Positions 10,401-18,886 of a stretch of DNA of 64,000 nt are shown here, in pieces (position 1 is the stretch's first letter; every line of letters begins with the position of its first letter). The position numbers were made by a program, and so were the translations under genes. The notes beneath the pieces were generated by a model, which was given only the letters and a program-made list of their open reading frames with translations, had not been told where the DNA came from and made no database searches. The DNA lies in assembly GCF_002210225.1 (NCBI RefSeq), contig NZ_MWUJ01000003.1, forward strand, positions 241,901 through 305,900, read 5' to 3'. This stretch comes from Geofilum rhodophaeum (GTDB lineage Bacteria > Bacteroidota > Bacteroidia > Bacteroidales > Marinilabiliaceae).

Positions 10401-10941
10401 CGTGCGAAGTCCGGAAACCATCAAAGAAGTGCATGAAAGGAATGCGGGTTTTAATGGCGGCCAGGTGAGCAATTCCAGCCAAGTCCATTACCTCCTGAAC
10501 ACTTCCGGTTGCCAGCATAGCAAAGCCACTCTGCCGGGTCGACATAACGTCGCTGTGGTCACCAAAAATGGACAGCGCCTGAGCGGCCAGACTTCGTGCA
10601 CTCACATGAAAAACGCCGGGCAACAATTCACCGGCAATCTTATACATATTGGGGATCATCAGCAACAATCCCTGTGAAGCAGTAAAGGTAGAGGTCAGGG
10701 CACCAGCCTGCAAGGCTCCGTGAACGGCACCGGCCGCACCGGCTTCCGATTGCATTTCCTCCAATTTGACCGTTTCTCCGAAAACGTTCTTTCTGCCACC
10801 TGCTGCCCACTCGTCCACATACTCGGCCATAGTGGAAGAAGGCGTAATGGGATAAATTGCAGCCACTTCACTGAACATGTAAGCGATGTGTGCGGCAGCA
10901 TAGTTCCCATCACAAGTAATGAACTTCTTTGCTTTTGCCAT
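7408..10941 (-). CDS. nifJ: Pyruvate:ferredoxin (flavodoxin) oxidoreductase, single-chain
   Basis: Oxidatively decarboxylates pyruvate to acetyl-CoA while reducing ferredoxin or flavodoxin. The 1177-residue length is typical of the fused homodimeric enzyme. In order: the pyruvate-binding domain (YPITPSSTMAEYVDEWA near 30), the C-terminal part of the alpha unit, the gamma domain, two 4Fe-4S motifs near 690-760 (CIQCNQCSYVCP and CTGCGNCAEVCP), and the TPP domain with a further cluster (CAGCGETPYIKL near 820, GDGWAYDIGYGGLDHV near 965). The oxygen-sensitive chemistry supports anaerobic fermentation. Upstream is an AAA ATPase gene on the same strand, 69 bp away and probably unrelated in function. 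Confidence 0.97.
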   Translation of the reverse strand: MAKAKKFITCDGNYAAAHIAYMFSEVAAIYPITPSSTMAEYVDEWAAGGRKNVFGETVKLEEMQSEAGAAGAVHGALQAGALTSTFTASQGLLLMIPNMYKIAGELLPGVFHVSARSLAAQALSIFGDHSDVMSTRQSGFAMLATGSVQEVMDLAGIAHLAAIKTRIPFMHFFDGFRTSHEIQKIEEIDQNALAALIDQEALKKFRDNSLNPERPVTRGTAQNPDIYFQSREAANRFYNAIPDIVADYMDKISDITGRKYRPFTYYGAADAENIIVAMGSVTDAIKETIDYLNSKGEKVGLISVHLYRPFSAKYFMEAFPKSVKRVAVLDRTKEPGANGDPLYLDVRDLFYGKENAPLVVGGRYGLSSKDTTPAQILSVFDNLKLNEPKNQFTVGIVDDVTFTSLPLQEEVDLSAAGTFAGKFYGLGSDGTVGANKNSIKIIGDNTDKYAQAYFSYDSKKSGGITISHLRFGDTPIRSPYLVNTPDFVACHVPAYLGRYDMLKGLKKGGTFLLNSHWDVEETKERLPNDVKRYLAKNEINFYIINATAIAEEIGLGNRTNTIMQSAFFKIASVIPYDEAVDQMKKFVVKSFGRKGEAVVKMNHAAIDRGGDVTKIEIPAEWTKLADEKANGQDVPEFIKNIVFPINAQKGDDLPVSAFVGREDGTFPQGTAAYEKRGIAVNVPEWIDENCIQCNQCSYVCPHAAIRPFLLDDSELEKAPDGTTTRKPNGKGFDGLHFRIQVSVLDCTGCGNCAEVCPSKTKSLVMKPLDTQMGEVERWDYMANKVTIKDTVQDKFMNLKASQFAKPLFEFSGACAGCGETPYIKLITQLFGDRMMIANATGCSSIYGGSAPSTPYTTNANGCGPAWGNSLFEDNAEYGLGMATGVEKLRERIELKMKAALAEVAPATKAAFEAWLEAKEDGSKTREVSNAVLKALESEQHAVAAEILALKDYLVKKSVWVFGGDGWAYDIGYGGLDHVIASGKDINILVMDTEVYSNTGGQASKSTPVGAVAKFAAAGKQIRKKDLGLMATTYGYVYVAQVGMGANQAQYFKALKEAEAYPGPSLIIAYSPCISHGLLRGMGNAQDETKRAVECGYWSLWRYNPMLEAEGKNPFVLDSKEPQWDKFQDFLKGEVRYTSLLKAFPEAAKELFVAAEKNAKWRYSSYKRLSVLDYKLEE

Positions 10942-11010
10942 TTGTCTATTCTCTTAACAGTTAAAAAATCATTTAATTATTCTCGTCTATCTTTTACAGG
11001 CCAGGCCTGA

Positions 11011-12198
11011 TTAATCCAAAAAACCAAACAACCAAAGGGGCACTTCCCTGCCCCGACCAATTTCTTCCATATCGCAGGCATACCAAAGCTCCTGTCCTTT
11101 TGCAGCCTTTCCGGAAGCAAGGGCGGGCCTTCCGACATTAAAAGAAAGGCGGTCGTCTATTAAAAAATCTGCTTTGCGATTATAGGCCACCTGATGCCTT
11201 AAGCCCACTTGATTACAAAAAAACGTTTTATGCAACACCTCTGCCGAAACGTCTCCCCTTGCCACAGAGAAAGCCAGATTTGGATTCTCCAAATAAACTT
11301 CTGCAGGTTTTTTCAAGGGGTCGGCCTCCCCTTCGTAAAGCAAATGCACCAAACTGGCCTGCTTCAAATACTTCAAATAATTAATAATGGTAGCCCTGCT
11401 GGTCTCCACTTCATTGCTCAGACGACTCACATTGGGTTGAAAAGGAGCCGAAGAGGCGATAAGATACAACAGTCTCCTTAATTTTGGAAGGTATTTCAGC
11501 TCAATCTGTTGCAGATAACTGATGTCGATCTCCAAAATCAGATTGATGTTTTTAAGGAGGTTTTCCAGATAATTGCTCTTCTCCTGAAAAAAGGGATAGT
11601 AACCATGATGGAGATAGTCGTTAAAAAAAGCGAGGGGTTTGATCTTATCAACAATATCGGTGGCGATGGCAACATGATTATTCAACACCTCCTCCAGAGA
11701 AATGGGTTTAAAATTATTGCCCGTTACATGATTCAGATACTCCCTTAACGAAAAGCCCTCCAGATTGTAGATCCGCGCCCGACGTTCCAGTTCCGGATTA
11801 TCCCTATCGGCCAACATCAGCGGTGAGCCACTAAATACAATACGTAAATCACTTAAATTATCGTAACACCAGATCAACTCTTCTTCCCAACCCGGGTACT
11901 TAAAAACCTGATCCAAAACCAAGGTCTGCCCGCCTGTTTTCTGAAACTCATCGGCAAAAGAAATCAGAGAACGGTTCGAGAAATAAAGATTGTTCAGGTT
12001 CACATACAAGCAGGCCTTATCGCTGCCGTAGGCGGTCTGAATATAATCCAGCAAAAAGGTGGTTTTGCCCACTCCCCGTGTGCCCACAACACCTATCAAC
12101 CGGTCCTCCCAATTGATCAGGTCCATCAACCCACGATGTACGGGAACATTCAGATGCTCCAGCAGGTATTTATGCGTTTTAAAAAAGGCCTGCATCAT
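11011..12198 (-). CDS. AAA ATPase with DUF4143-like C-terminus
   Basis: A 395-residue AAA_14/DUF4143-type ATPase. The Walker A motif GTRGVGKTT lies near residue 39 and a sensor-like VFSGSPLML near 126. The expected Walker B is LVLDQVFKY near 96, with Gln where the usual catalytic Glu would be. The C-terminal half contains a winged-helix-like stretch (SNEVETSRATIINYLKYLK) and then a nuclease-like fold ending in FNVGRPALASGKAAKG. Members of this family are widespread and poorly characterised. A -7 box lies 26 bp upstream. ATG codons at 12198 and 12195 are both possible starts. Confidence 0.75.
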   Translation of the reverse strand: MMQAFFKTHKYLLEHLNVPVHRGLMDLINWEDRLIGVVGTRGVGKTTFLLDYIQTAYGSDKACLYVNLNNLYFSNRSLISFADEFQKTGGQTLVLDQVFKYPGWEEELIWCYDNLSDLRIVFSGSPLMLADRDNPELERRARIYNLEGFSLREYLNHVTGNNFKPISLEEVLNNHVAIATDIVDKIKPLAFFNDYLHHGYYPFFQEKSNYLENLLKNINLILEIDISYLQQIELKYLPKLRRLLYLIASSAPFQPNVSRLSNEVETSRATIINYLKYLKQASLVHLLYEGEADPLKKPAEVYLENPNLAFSVARGDVSAEVLHKTFFCNQVGLRHQVAYNRKADFLIDDRLSFNVGRPALASGKAAKGQELWYACDMEEIGRGREVPLWLFGFLD

Positions 12199-12223
12199 AG
12201 CTTACAAATATCAACTTGTCTTA

Positions 12224-12231
12224 CAAAGTTA
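12224..12231 (-). promoter_or_regulatory. -7 box, AAA ATPase gene
   Basis: The minus strand reads TAACTTTG (TAnnTTTG). The implied start near 12217 gives a leader of about 19 nt. No clear -33 box at the standard distance. Confidence 0.4.
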
Positions 12232-12415
12232 ATATTTACCAAGGCACTTTTGCTATATGGAGATAGCAACACAGCCCCCATAATGTTATTTATATCTGGT
12301 AAAAATAAGCAGACTTTCGCAAAAATGCCGGCCACCAACACTTTCGAAGCACAAGCTTTATAAATGTTACTTTTTAACGGCCACCCGCCTCAAAGACAGT
12401 TTGAAACAAGTCTAA

Positions 12416-12446
12416 ATAAAAAAAGAGGTCCTGCCGGACCTCTTTT
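12416..12446 (-). terminator. Terminator of rho
   Basis: An 11-bp perfect stem (AAAAGAGGTCC / GGACCTCTTTT, four-base loop) runs into TTTTTTTATTT on the minus strand, 64 bp past the rho stop codon. Confidence 0.85.
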
Positions 12447-12509
12447 CTATTTCATCATCTTGTTTCTTCCTGGCAAAGAAACCGGGAAGACTGATAAACA
12501 AGATAAAAG

Positions 12510-14414
12510 TTAACCATTCATCGAAATAAGGAACTCTTCATTTGAGTTGGTCCTTAACATACGATCCTTTATAAATTCCATAGCCTCCACAGAATTCATA
12601 TCGGCCAAATGATTGCGCAGAATCCAGATCCTGTTCATCAATTCCTTATCAAGCAGCAAGTCCTCGCGACGGGTGCTTGAAGCCATGATGTCCACAGAAG
12701 GATAAACCCGCTTATTGGCCAGCTTACGATCGAGCTGAAGCTCCATGTTACCGGTACCCTTAAATTCCTCAAAAATAACATCGTCCATCTTCGAGCCGGT
12801 ATCGGTCAAGGCGGTCGCCAAAATGGTCAGCGATCCACCATTCTCAATGTTACGGGCGGCACCAAAGAAACGTTTGGGCTTGTGCAAGGCATTGGCATCC
12901 ACACCACCCGACAAAACCTTACCCGAAGCGGGAGAAACCGTGTTGTAAGCACGAGCCAAACGGGTAATGGAGTCGAGCAGGATAACCACATCGTGCCCAC
13001 ATTCGACCATACGCTTGGCCTTTTCCAAAACAATATTGGCCACCTTCACGTGCCGCTCAGCCGGCTCATCAAAGGTTGAAGAAATGACTTCTGCATTTAC
13101 ACTTCTGGCCATATCGGTTACTTCCTCAGGCCGCTCATCAATGAGCAGAATAATCATATACACTTCAGGGTGATTGGAGGCAATGGCATTAGCTATATCC
13201 TTCAGCAATACCGTCTTACCAGTCTTTGGCTGAGCCACAATCAATCCACGTTGCCCCTTCCCTATGGGTGAAAACAAATCAACCACACGAGAAGAAAAAT
13301 TGGCTTTGGGTCCGGCAGTAATGTTAAATTTTTGGTCGGGAAAGACAGGGGTCAGGTGATCAAAAGGAACGCGGTCACGCACAAAATCGGGCGTTCTGCC
13401 GTTAATCGACTCCACCTTAATCAGCGGAAAATACTTCTCCCCTTCCTTGGGTGGACGAATGGCACCCAAAACCATATCACCGGTCTTCAGGCCAAAAAGC
13501 TTTATCTGAGACTGCGAAACATAAATATCGTCGGGCGAATTCAGGTAATTGTAATCCGAAGAACGCAGGAAACCATAACCATCGGGCATAATTTCCAAAA
13601 CACCCGAAGCAGAAATAATCCCCTCAAACTCAAAGGCCTTGTCTTCCTTACGCTGTTGCTTGTCCTGATGCCTCTGCTTGTTTTGATTTTGATTTTGATT
13701 TTGATTCTGGGGCTGCGGCTGGGAAGCGCCGCTATCCTTCTGGCCTTGTGCCTGCTCAGCTTTTGACTCGGCCTGTGGACGCTGTTCGTTTTTGTTCTGT
13801 GGCTGGCGCTCATCGCGATTTTTATTGCGACGATTGTCTTCAAAACGACGCGGTTTGCGCTGCTCGTCGGGCGTATTGGCAGGCGATTCAGTGGCGCCCT
13901 CAGCAGGAGACTGATTCCTGACCGGTCCGCCCTCCTGAGCTGCAGCCGACTTATCGTTGCCTTTCGCTGGTTCAGGGCGCTTATTCAGCTTGCGCTCATC
14001 GGCCACGACCTGCTCTTCTTTACTGCCGGCCTTTGCCTTCTCCGCAGAAGCATCTGCCCTGAACTTCTCTTTTGGCTTGTTCTCTTTATCCTTTTTCTCC
14101 TCAGAGGACTTGGGTGAAGGGGCAGCAGCTTCGTCTCTTGCACTGTTGTCCGCAGCAGTTTTGCTCTCTTGGCCCTTCTGCTCTACTTGTTTCTTTGGAG
14201 GTCGTCCTCTTCGGCTTCGCTTATCTGAGGGTGCAGCGTCGTCTGAACGCGGCTCCCTTTTGGTTTTCTCAGAAGCCTTTATGGCCTGGGCATCCAGGAT
14301 TTGATAAATCAGCTCCTGTTTCTTAAATGATTCTACACGCTTAATTTCCAAATCTTTGGCAATAGCACGAAGATCCGGTAACAGCTTCTTGTTTAATTCA
14401 AGAATGTCGTACAT
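12510..14414 (-). CDS. rho: Transcription termination factor Rho
   Basis: A hexameric RNA helicase that ends transcription. The C-terminal 370 residues are the conserved part: RNA-binding cold-shock fold ([15 protein letters not shown] near 275), Walker A (PKTGKTVLL near 392), Walker B ([15 protein letters not shown] near 465), and the Q/R-loop region ending in the family block. Residues 1-50 form the Rho N-terminal helical domain. Residues about 55-260 are a low-complexity insertion of K, E, Q, N, A and P, including a Gln-Asn repeat; such insertions are common in Bacteroidota Rho. A strong promoter at 14559-14590 implies a leader of about 138 nt, long enough for feedback control, though none is shown. 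Confidence 0.97.
   Translation of the reverse strand: MYDILELNKKLLPDLRAIAKDLEIKRVESFKKQELIYQILDAQAIKASEKTKREPRSDDAAPSDKRSRRGRPPKKQVEQKGQESKTAADNSARDEAAAPSPKSSEEKKDKENKPKEKFRADASAEKAKAGSKEEQVVADERKLNKRPEPAKGNDKSAAAQEGGPVRNQSPAEGATESPANTPDEQRKPRRFEDNRRNKNRDERQPQNKNEQRPQAESKAEQAQGQKDSGASQPQPQNQNQNQNQNKQRHQDKQQRKEDKAFEFEGIISASGVLEIMPDGYGFLRSSDYNYLNSPDDIYVSQSQIKLFGLKTGDMVLGAIRPPKEGEKYFPLIKVESINGRTPDFVRDRVPFDHLTPVFPDQKFNITAGPKANFSSRVVDLFSPIGKGQRGLIVAQPKTGKTVLLKDIANAIASNHPEVYMIILLIDERPEEVTDMARSVNAEVISSTFDEPAERHVKVANIVLEKAKRMVECGHDVVILLDSITRLARAYNTVSPASGKVLSGGVDANALHKPKRFFGAARNIENGGSLTILATALTDTGSKMDDVIFEEFKGTGNMELQLDRKLANKRVYPSVDIMASSTRREDLLLDKELMNRIWILRNHLADMNSVEAMEFIKDRMLRTNSNEEFLISMNG
13681..13704. 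repeat. Hexanucleotide tandem repeat inside rho
   Basis: Four perfect TTTTGA units on the plus strand, encoding alternating Gln and Asn in the disordered insertion of Rho. In-frame unit changes would lengthen or shorten the Q-N tract without breaking the gene. Confidence 0.85.
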
Positions 14415-14742
14415 AATATTGGTAATAAACTTTTGAATAGCAAATTATATTTGTGGGGGTCAGTATAGAATTAATACTGAAACTTGATAATTCCGGATAA
14501 GAACCGGGAAAGGCGTTTGAGAAAAGTCAGATAACGAAAACACAACCCTCTGACCTTGCAAACTTAAGCATTACATTTTAACGACCCAAAAAAATGTTAT
14601 TTTTTTTTAGGCCCCAATCGATAAAACTGAATAACTTGCAGAAATTTTAACAAAAACAAGGAATGAAGGTAACAGCTCCGCCTTTTTTTGTTATACTTAC
14701 AAAGCCTTTCCACCTATTCAGAACCTAGTAGCTGCTAAAGTT
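14415..14742. other. Divergent intergenic region rho / rpoD
   Basis: A 328-bp AT-rich region between two divergent housekeeping genes. It holds the rho promoter and a leader of about 138 nt, with a small GC-rich inverted repeat (CCGG...CCGG near 14491-14507). An rpoD promoter must also be here, but no TAnnTTTG box lies at a suitable place on the plus strand. Confidence 0.6.
14559..14590 (-). promoter_or_regulatory. Promoter of rho
   Basis: On the minus strand TTTG (14587-14590), 20 bp spacer, TAAGTTTG (14559-14566): both elements of the Bacteroidota primary promoter with normal spacing. The implied start is near 14552. Confidence 0.7.
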
Positions 14743-15609
14743 ATGAGACAACTCAAAATAACCAAACAAGTAACCAACAGAGAGGCCCCTTCTCTGGATA
14801 AATATCTTCACGAAATTGGGAAAGTCCAACTGATTACTGCAGAGGAAGAAGTACAGCTTGCAAAAAAAATAAAACAGGGCGATCAGGCAGCACTTGAACG
14901 TCTGATTAAAGCCAATCTTCGCTTTGTAGTATCCGTAGCCAAGCAATATCAAAACCAAGGACTCAGTCTCCCCGACCTCATCAACGAAGGCAACCTGGGC
15001 TTGATCAAAGCTGCCCAACGCTTCGACGAAACCAGGGGCTTTAAATTCATTTCTTACGCCGTTTGGTGGATCCGACAGTCGATTCTGCAGGCTCTGGCTG
15101 AGCAGGCCCGCATTGTACGCCTGCCCTTAAATAAAATAGGAAGCATCAACAAGGTGAACAACACCTTTGCGCGCCTCGAACAGGAATTTCAACGTGAACC
15201 AACACCCTACGAAATAGCCGATATTCTAGACATTGCTCCCAAGGAGGTCAAAGAAGCACTAAAAGTATCTTCACGCCATGTATCGATGGATGCACCGCTG
15301 AAACAGGACGAAGAAAACACCCTCTACGATGTGCTTCTCTCCTCTGATGCCAGCAGTCCCGACTCCGAGTTACTGGACGATTCGCTGCGGCGTGAAATCG
15401 AGCGCTCCCTTTCGACCCTTTCGACCCGTGAAGCCGACATCGTAAAACTGTATTATGGCCTAAACGGAGAACCCCCCTACTCGCTCGAAGAAATCGGCAA
15501 ACTCTTCAACCTTACCCGTGAACGGGTAAGGCAAATCAAAGAGAAAGCCATAAAACGACTCAAACACACTTACCGAAGCAAAATACTCAGGTCCTACCTG
15601 GGAGATTAG
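14743..15609 (+). CDS. rpoD: Primary RNA polymerase sigma factor (RpoD/SigA)
   Basis: The 288-residue housekeeping sigma factor. Region 1.2 ([20 protein letters not shown]), region 2 ([15 protein letters not shown], then [17 protein letters not shown] and [15 protein letters not shown]), region 3 ([10 protein letters not shown]) and region 4 ([19 protein letters not shown]) are in order. Region 1.1 is missing, as is usual for Bacteroidota primary sigma factors, which recognise TTTG/TAnnTTTG promoters such as those found through this window. rpe follows 25 bp later on the same strand. Confidence 0.96.
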   Translation: MRQLKITKQVTNREAPSLDKYLHEIGKVQLITAEEEVQLAKKIKQGDQAALERLIKANLRFVVSVAKQYQNQGLSLPDLINEGNLGLIKAAQRFDETRGFKFISYAVWWIRQSILQALAEQARIVRLPLNKIGSINKVNNTFARLEQEFQREPTPYEIADILDIAPKEVKEALKVSSRHVSMDAPLKQDEENTLYDVLLSSDASSPDSELLDDSLRREIERSLSTLSTREADIVKLYYGLNGEPPYSLEEIGKLFNLTRERVRQIKEKAIKRLKHTYRSKILRSYLGD

Positions 15610-15634
15610 TACCAAAACAAACAGTCACAAAAAA

Positions 15635-16285
15635 ATGCAACATCAAATAGCCCCCTCTTTATTGGCGGCAGATTTCGGCAATCTGGCCGGCGAAGTAGCT
15701 GTGATTAACCAAAGTGATGCCGACTGGCTGCACCTCGACATTATGGACGGGGTCTTTGTGCCCAACATCAGCTTTGGAATACCCGTTATTGAAGCGGTAA
15801 AGAAAACGGCTACAAAGCCCCTGGATGTACACTTAATGATGGTGCAACCCGAGCGCTATATTGAGGCCTTTAAAAAGGCTGGAGCCGATCTGCTGAATGT
15901 GCATTATGAGGCCAGTCCCCATTTACATCGAACCATCGAAAGCATCCACCAACACGGCATGAAAGCCGGCGTAACCCTCAACCCCCACACACCCGTGAGC
16001 GTATTGGAGGAGATCATTACGGAGGTCGACCTTGTGTTAATCATGTCGGTGAATCCGGGTTTCGGGGGACAAAAATTCATTCCCGGATCTTTGGGAAAGA
16101 TTCAAAAACTGAAAGACCTCATCATGAAACGCAACAGCAAGGCCTGGATTGAAGTGGATGGTGGTGTGGACCAGAATAATGCCAGAGAACTGGTTCAGGC
16201 AGGAGCCGATATTCTGGTAGCAGGCAGTTATGTGTTTAAAGCACCCGACCCTCAGGAAGCCATCCGAAAAATAAAATACTTTTAA
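15635..16285 (+). CDS. rpe: Ribulose-phosphate 3-epimerase
   Basis: Interconverts ribulose 5-phosphate and xylulose 5-phosphate in the pentose phosphate pathway. The 216-residue TIM barrel shows IAPSLLAADFGNL at the start, WLHLDIMDGVFVPN near 30 (metal His and catalytic Asp), VHLMM near 66, LIMSVNPGFGGQKFIP near 136 and IEVDGGV near 173 (second catalytic Asp). It is probably transcribed with rpoD. Confidence 0.96.
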   Translation: MQHQIAPSLLAADFGNLAGEVAVINQSDADWLHLDIMDGVFVPNISFGIPVIEAVKKTATKPLDVHLMMVQPERYIEAFKKAGADLLNVHYEASPHLHRTIESIHQHGMKAGVTLNPHTPVSVLEEIITEVDLVLIMSVNPGFGGQKFIPGSLGKIQKLKDLIMKRNSKAWIEVDGGVDQNNARELVQAGADILVAGSYVFKAPDPQEAIRKIKYF

Positions 16286-16312
16286 GTAGTTCCCGAAAAA
16301 ACCTTACCTTTG
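16281..16312 (+). promoter_or_regulatory. Promoter of ssrA
   Basis: TTTA (16281-16284), 20 bp, then TACCTTTG (16305-16312), an exact -7 match. It overlaps the end of rpe. The implied start near 16319 is about 11 nt before the mature tmRNA 5' end. Confidence 0.65.
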
Positions 16313-16329
16313 TAATTCTTAATCACCAT

Positions 16330-16727
16330 GGGGCTGACCTGGATTTGACAGCAAGGCTAAGTGGTAAGTAAGCATGCCGAGCAATGGGATACCGGCTCGT
16401 AAATCATGGATCTCAACTTTTTTAACTGGCGAATCTAATTACGCTCTCGCCGCCTAATCGAAGTACAGTAGATGGGCATTATCCTTGCTCCAGGAGCTTG
16501 GACGAGACACTTCCCGGGTGCCAATTCCTGAGGCGGCCCGAATCGGAGGTGTAGAAATATCGGGAATAGCCGGCGAGCGGCCTTTGCTCAAGGGCGAAAT
16601 TTTAAGAGGCTAAGGAGTCGTCCGGGTGTCTGTTCCCAAACGACTCACGAAAATCAACAGCAGAATAAGCATGTAGAAAGCTTATGGCTTACTTGTTTGG
16701 ACGAGGGTTCGATTCCCTCCAGCTCCA
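16330..16727 (+). ncRNA. ssrA: tmRNA
   Basis: Transfer-messenger RNA that rescues stalled ribosomes. The 5' end GGGGCTG pairs with CAGCTCC at 16720-16726 to form the acceptor stem (one G-U pair), and the T arm GAGGGTTCGATTCCCTC precedes it. The tag frame reads GESNYALAA and stops at TAA 16455-16457 (GGC at 16428-16430). The 3' CCA is not encoded: discriminator A at 16727 is followed by CAC, so CCA must be added by the nucleotidyltransferase encoded at 46.8 kb. Length is about 398 nt. Confidence 0.96.
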
Positions 16728-16736
16728 CACTCAATA

Positions 16737-16793
16737 AAAAGCCAGACTAAATCACTACTGCTTGTAGTGATCTGGTCTGGCTTTCCGGTTCAT
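16737..16793. terminator. Shared terminator, ssrA and lipoprotein gene
   Basis: A long hairpin: AAAGCCAGAC / GTCTGGCTTT outside and ATCACTAC / GTAGTGAT inside. It is followed by TTTTTATT on the minus strand, so it best serves the convergent lipoprotein gene. On the plus strand only three T follow, so for tmRNA it may act mainly as a 3' barrier. Confidence 0.75.
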
Positions 16794-16804
16794 TTCTGCA
16801 AGAA

Positions 16805-17314
16805 TTAAGGCAGCGGAGCCCCAACGGCGATGTCGCAGCGATGCCAGGGCTGACCGTGTGGCGGATTTAAAGCCGGTTTTTCTCCGGTTTGGGGAGCCGA
16901 ATTCTGGCTGGCCTGACCAGCATTAAGTCTTCTGGCATTTTCAATGGTTGGGGCCATCGAGCTGTAAGTCCTGGGGGCCTCGACCTGTGCCGGGGCAGGT
17001 GTGGCAGCTGGGGTCTCAGCGACTACGGGACCGTTCAGCGGACTCCCAACAGGAATTTCACAACGATGTCCAGGCTCCCCATGCGGCGGGTTCAAAACAA
17101 TCTCTTCCCCCATTTCTTCCTCAACATCCGGCAGCTCCGTCTCCAGGGCTTGCGGTTCAGATTGCACCTCCTCCGCTACAGGAACGGTCTCTTTGTGTTG
17201 TTTACTGGATTTTGGCGCATCCGCACAGGCCCAAAATATGGAAGGGAACACTGCCCCAAAAGCAAGCATAACTAACCAAGACTTCTTTATCCTTTGCATA
17301 AGATCAAATTTCAT
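16805..17314 (-). CDS. Lipoprotein with two LNPPHG...HRC motifs
   Basis: A 169-residue secreted lipoprotein. A hydrophobic signal (WLVMLAFGAVFPSIFWAC) ends in a lipobox with Cys near residue 30. The middle is a flexible, Glu/Pro/Ala-rich stretch. A motif of about 21 residues occurs twice: LNPPHGEPGHRCEIPVGSPL near 73-92 and a near-identical copy at the very C-terminus (LNPPHGQPWHRCDIAVGAPL). Each has two His and one Cys. Small Bacteroidota proteins ending in this motif are known as conserved hypotheticals without assigned role; metal binding or redox chemistry is a guess. It is convergent with tmRNA. Confidence 0.75.
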   Translation of the reverse strand: MKFDLMQRIKKSWLVMLAFGAVFPSIFWACADAPKSSKQHKETVPVAEEVQSEPQALETELPDVEEEMGEEIVLNPPHGEPGHRCEIPVGSPLNGPVVAETPAATPAPAQVEAPRTYSSMAPTIENARRLNAGQASQNSAPQTGEKPALNPPHGQPWHRCDIAVGAPLP

Positions 17315-17359
17315 TTATTATTATACCACTTACTTAACTGAACGCGACCTTTAAACTGC

Positions 17360-17725
17360 TTAACCTTTTTCCTTCCGGGCTTTGCGCACAGCTCTGAAAT
17401 TCTGAATGAACGCAATCAGTGCCACAACAGAACTCAGCAGCATAAGCGCCACCCTGGCCACAGCGGGCGCATCGGCCCTATCCCATGCCGCCAGTAAAGG
17501 TTTAAACAAACCGATGGTTACCAGCAGGGTCAGCAAAACCGCCAGGTGCGCCTCCAGCTTCTTTTCCTTTTTGAGTCCGGGATTCAGGGCCAATAAAAGC
17601 ACGCCTGCAAATACAGGAATCAGCGCCGTTAGCGAGGGGGTGTCCGAAACCCAATAGGCCCAGGCCCCCAAAACCATCAGAAGAACGGCGTTTACAAAAC
17701 TTATCCAATACACTTTCATCGACAC
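17360..17725 (-). CDS. Small integral membrane protein, four helices
   Basis: A 121-residue hydrophobic protein with about four membrane spans (near 6-25, 32-48, 60-80 and 87-107) and a basic C-terminal tail (RAVRKARKEKG). The length and TLLVTIGLFKPLL-type helices resemble small TMEM14-like or unnamed Bacteroidota membrane proteins. No function can be assigned. It lies downstream of cheB on the same strand, 72 bp away. Confidence 0.6.
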   Translation of the reverse strand: MSMKVYWISFVNAVLLMVLGAWAYWVSDTPSLTALIPVFAGVLLLALNPGLKKEKKLEAHLAVLLTLLVTIGLFKPLLAAWDRADAPAVARVALMLLSSVVALIAFIQNFRAVRKARKEKG

Positions 17726-17797
17726 AGGTTTTTATGAAACAAGCTCCAAATGATAGAGAAACGTTCAATCACCTGCATTGTTCAAAGCTCAAAAGTG

Positions 17798-18886
17798 TCA
17801 GCGACTCAGTTTTAAAACCGCCCCTGCAATAAAATCCAAAGAAAGGATCTGGCTCTGTGCATTCAGTTTTATTGCCTCATGCGGCATGCCAAAAACTACG
17901 CAAGACTGCTCATCCTGTGCAATGGTGTGGGCGCCCGCATTTTTCATTTCCAGCAAACCTTTGGCCCCATCGGCTCCCATCCCAGTCATTATCACGCCAA
18001 TGGCATTGGCTCCGGCATTTTGCGCCACCGAACGAAACAATACATCTACACTGGGGCGATGACGATTCACCAGTGGTCCATCGGTCACCTCTACAAAATA
18101 TCTTGCGCCACTTCTCTTTAAAAGCGTGTGCCGGTTTCCCGGGGCAATCAAGACGCGCCCTCGCAAAACCGTATCTCCATCTTCGGCCTCTTTAACACTT
18201 ACGGAGCAAATCTGATCCAGGCGCTCGGCAAAACTACGGGTAAAACCCTCGGGCATGTGCTGCACGACAACGGTTCCGGGACTGTCGGGAGGCAAGGCCT
18301 GCAAAAAAACGGCCAATGCTTCGGTTCCTCCGGTAGAAGCACCCAGGGCCAGTACCTTATCGGTTGTCTTCAACATGCTGTTGCCGGCCCCTTTAGCCGG
18401 GAGCACTGCATCTGCCGACAATTTTGGGGCTACAGCAAAGGGGACCGCCGGCCGCCCTCTAAGGGGGCGAAGGCGCGCCTGGGCAGCGGCCTTGATGGCA
18501 TCACAAATCCGAATGCCTGCTTCTTCAAAAAAAGCCTTGGTATTGAGCTGGGGTTTGGTAATGATTTCCACGGCACCATAATCCAACGCCCGCATGGCGG
18601 TCTCGGTCCCCTCGGCCGTGAGACTGGAAATAATAACCACCGGAATAGGATGTTGCGTCATTATTCTTCTTAAAAAAGTCAGGCCATCCATTCTGGGCAT
18701 TTCCACATCCAGGGTAATCACGTCCGGCACCTCTTCTTTAATTTTTCGCGCAGCGGCATAAGGATCCGAGGCAGTCCCCATCAATTCCAAATCTCCGTCT
18801 TGCTCCACAATCCCGGTAAGCGCCTGTCGCACCAGAGCCGAATCGTCAACAATCAAAACCCGTATTTTTTTCGCAGTCCTTTTCAT
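17798..18886 (-). CDS. cheB: Chemotaxis methylesterase/glutamine deamidase CheB
   Basis: Removes methyl groups from chemoreceptors when phosphorylated by CheA. The N-terminal receiver domain has [13 protein letters not shown] and the phospho-accepting Asp in [14 protein letters not shown] near 59. The C-terminal esterase has the catalytic Ser in [11 protein letters not shown] near 178, a His in [10 protein letters not shown] near 208, and an Asp in [13 protein letters not shown] near 303. Length 362 is normal. Its start overlaps the cheR stop (ATGA), so translation is coupled. Confidence 0.96.
   Translation of the reverse strand: MKRTAKKIRVLIVDDSALVRQALTGIVEQDGDLELMGTASDPYAAARKIKEEVPDVITLDVEMPRMDGLTFLRRIMTQHPIPVVIISSLTAEGTETAMRALDYGAVEIITKPQLNTKAFFEEAGIRICDAIKAAAQARLRPLRGRPAVPFAVAPKLSADAVLPAKGAGNSMLKTTDKVLALGASTGGTEALAVFLQALPPDSPGTVVVQHMPEGFTRSFAERLDQICSVSVKEAEDGDTVLRGRVLIAPGNRHTLLKRSGARYFVEVTDGPLVNRHRPSVDVLFRSVAQNAGANAIGVIMTGMGADGAKGLLEMKNAGAHTIAQDEQSCVVFGMPHEAIKLNAQSQILSLDFIAGAVLKLSR

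Larger units (their letters stand above)
12199..12509. other. Intergenic region between the AAA ATPase gene and rho
   Basis: This 311-bp stretch holds the ATPase promoter box at its left end and the rho terminator at its right. The roughly 180 bp between are AT-rich and show no convincing frame or RNA structure. Confidence 0.6.
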
